Shown here: positions 63,962 to 64,000 of the stretch, in pieces
How positions within the stretch are numbered: position 1 is the stretch's first letter
How the letters are laid out: every line of letters starts with the position of its first letter
Origin: Dendrolimus kikuchii
Lineage: Eukaryota; Arthropoda; Insecta; Lepidoptera; Lasiocampidae
DNA length: 64,000 bases
Direction of reading: 5' to 3'
Assembly (NCBI GenBank): GCA_019925095.2
Contig: CM034414.1
Location: forward strand, 4,070,001 to 4,134,000
Program-made: the position numbers and the translations under genes
The notes under the pieces: generated by a model
What the model was told of the DNA's origin: nothing
Seen by the model: only the letters and a program-made list of their open reading frames with translations
Database searches by the model: none

Positions 63962-64000
63962 TTTCGATGTGCTGAATCTGAATCTGGGGTCAATTTGATC

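Overview
The window looks like nuclear DNA of a moth or butterfly. It is AT-rich, has short exons in kilobase-scale introns with GT..AG borders, and is packed with decayed transposons of the mix typical of Lepidoptera: Helitrons, Penelope-like elements, R1-clade and RTE-like LINEs, tRNA-headed SINEs and several terminal-inverted-repeat families. Nothing bacterial or viral is seen.

Two host genes are firm, both on the plus strand. (1) The 3' part of a DLGAP/GKAP/SAPAP (Drosophila vulcan-like) scaffold gene has seven exons at 7838-9165, 17005-18455, 23401-23494, 25168-25325, 26367-26518, 28224-28314 and 30676-30783. All splice phases agree, giving about 1126 residues with the GKAP domain at the C-terminus. 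Its 5' end lies left of the window. A probable long 3'UTR (30784 to about 33310) is almost free of transposons. (2) The first coding exon of Enhancer of Polycomb (56327-56479) begins with its invariant N-terminus. The rest of that gene lies right of the window, so 56480-64000 is its first coding intron. Two weaker candidates lie between them: a TATA-driven first exon for a small secreted peptide (43733-43799, plus) and a possible secreted CxxC protein (47363-47094, minus).

Region by region: 1-7837 is transposon debris, presumably upstream intron. 7838-30783 is the DLGAP gene with Penelope, RTE, Helitron and SINE insertions in its introns. 30784-33330 is the probable 3'UTR. 33400-55300 is intergenic and heavily nested. 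55300-64000 is the E(Pc) promoter, first coding exon and intron.

The most interesting structures come from the mobile DNA. A Helitron with nested cargo fills all but about 29 nt of one DLGAP intron. R1-type LINE tails have entered exactly the same position of a Helitron repeat twice, with an empty site also present. Penelope-like terminal repeats carry a hammerhead-like fold. An RTE fragment has a perfect 31-bp hairpin at its 5' junction, as expected from twin priming. One abundant SINE shares its 3' tail with LINEs. No CRISPR, rRNA or genuine tRNA gene was found.
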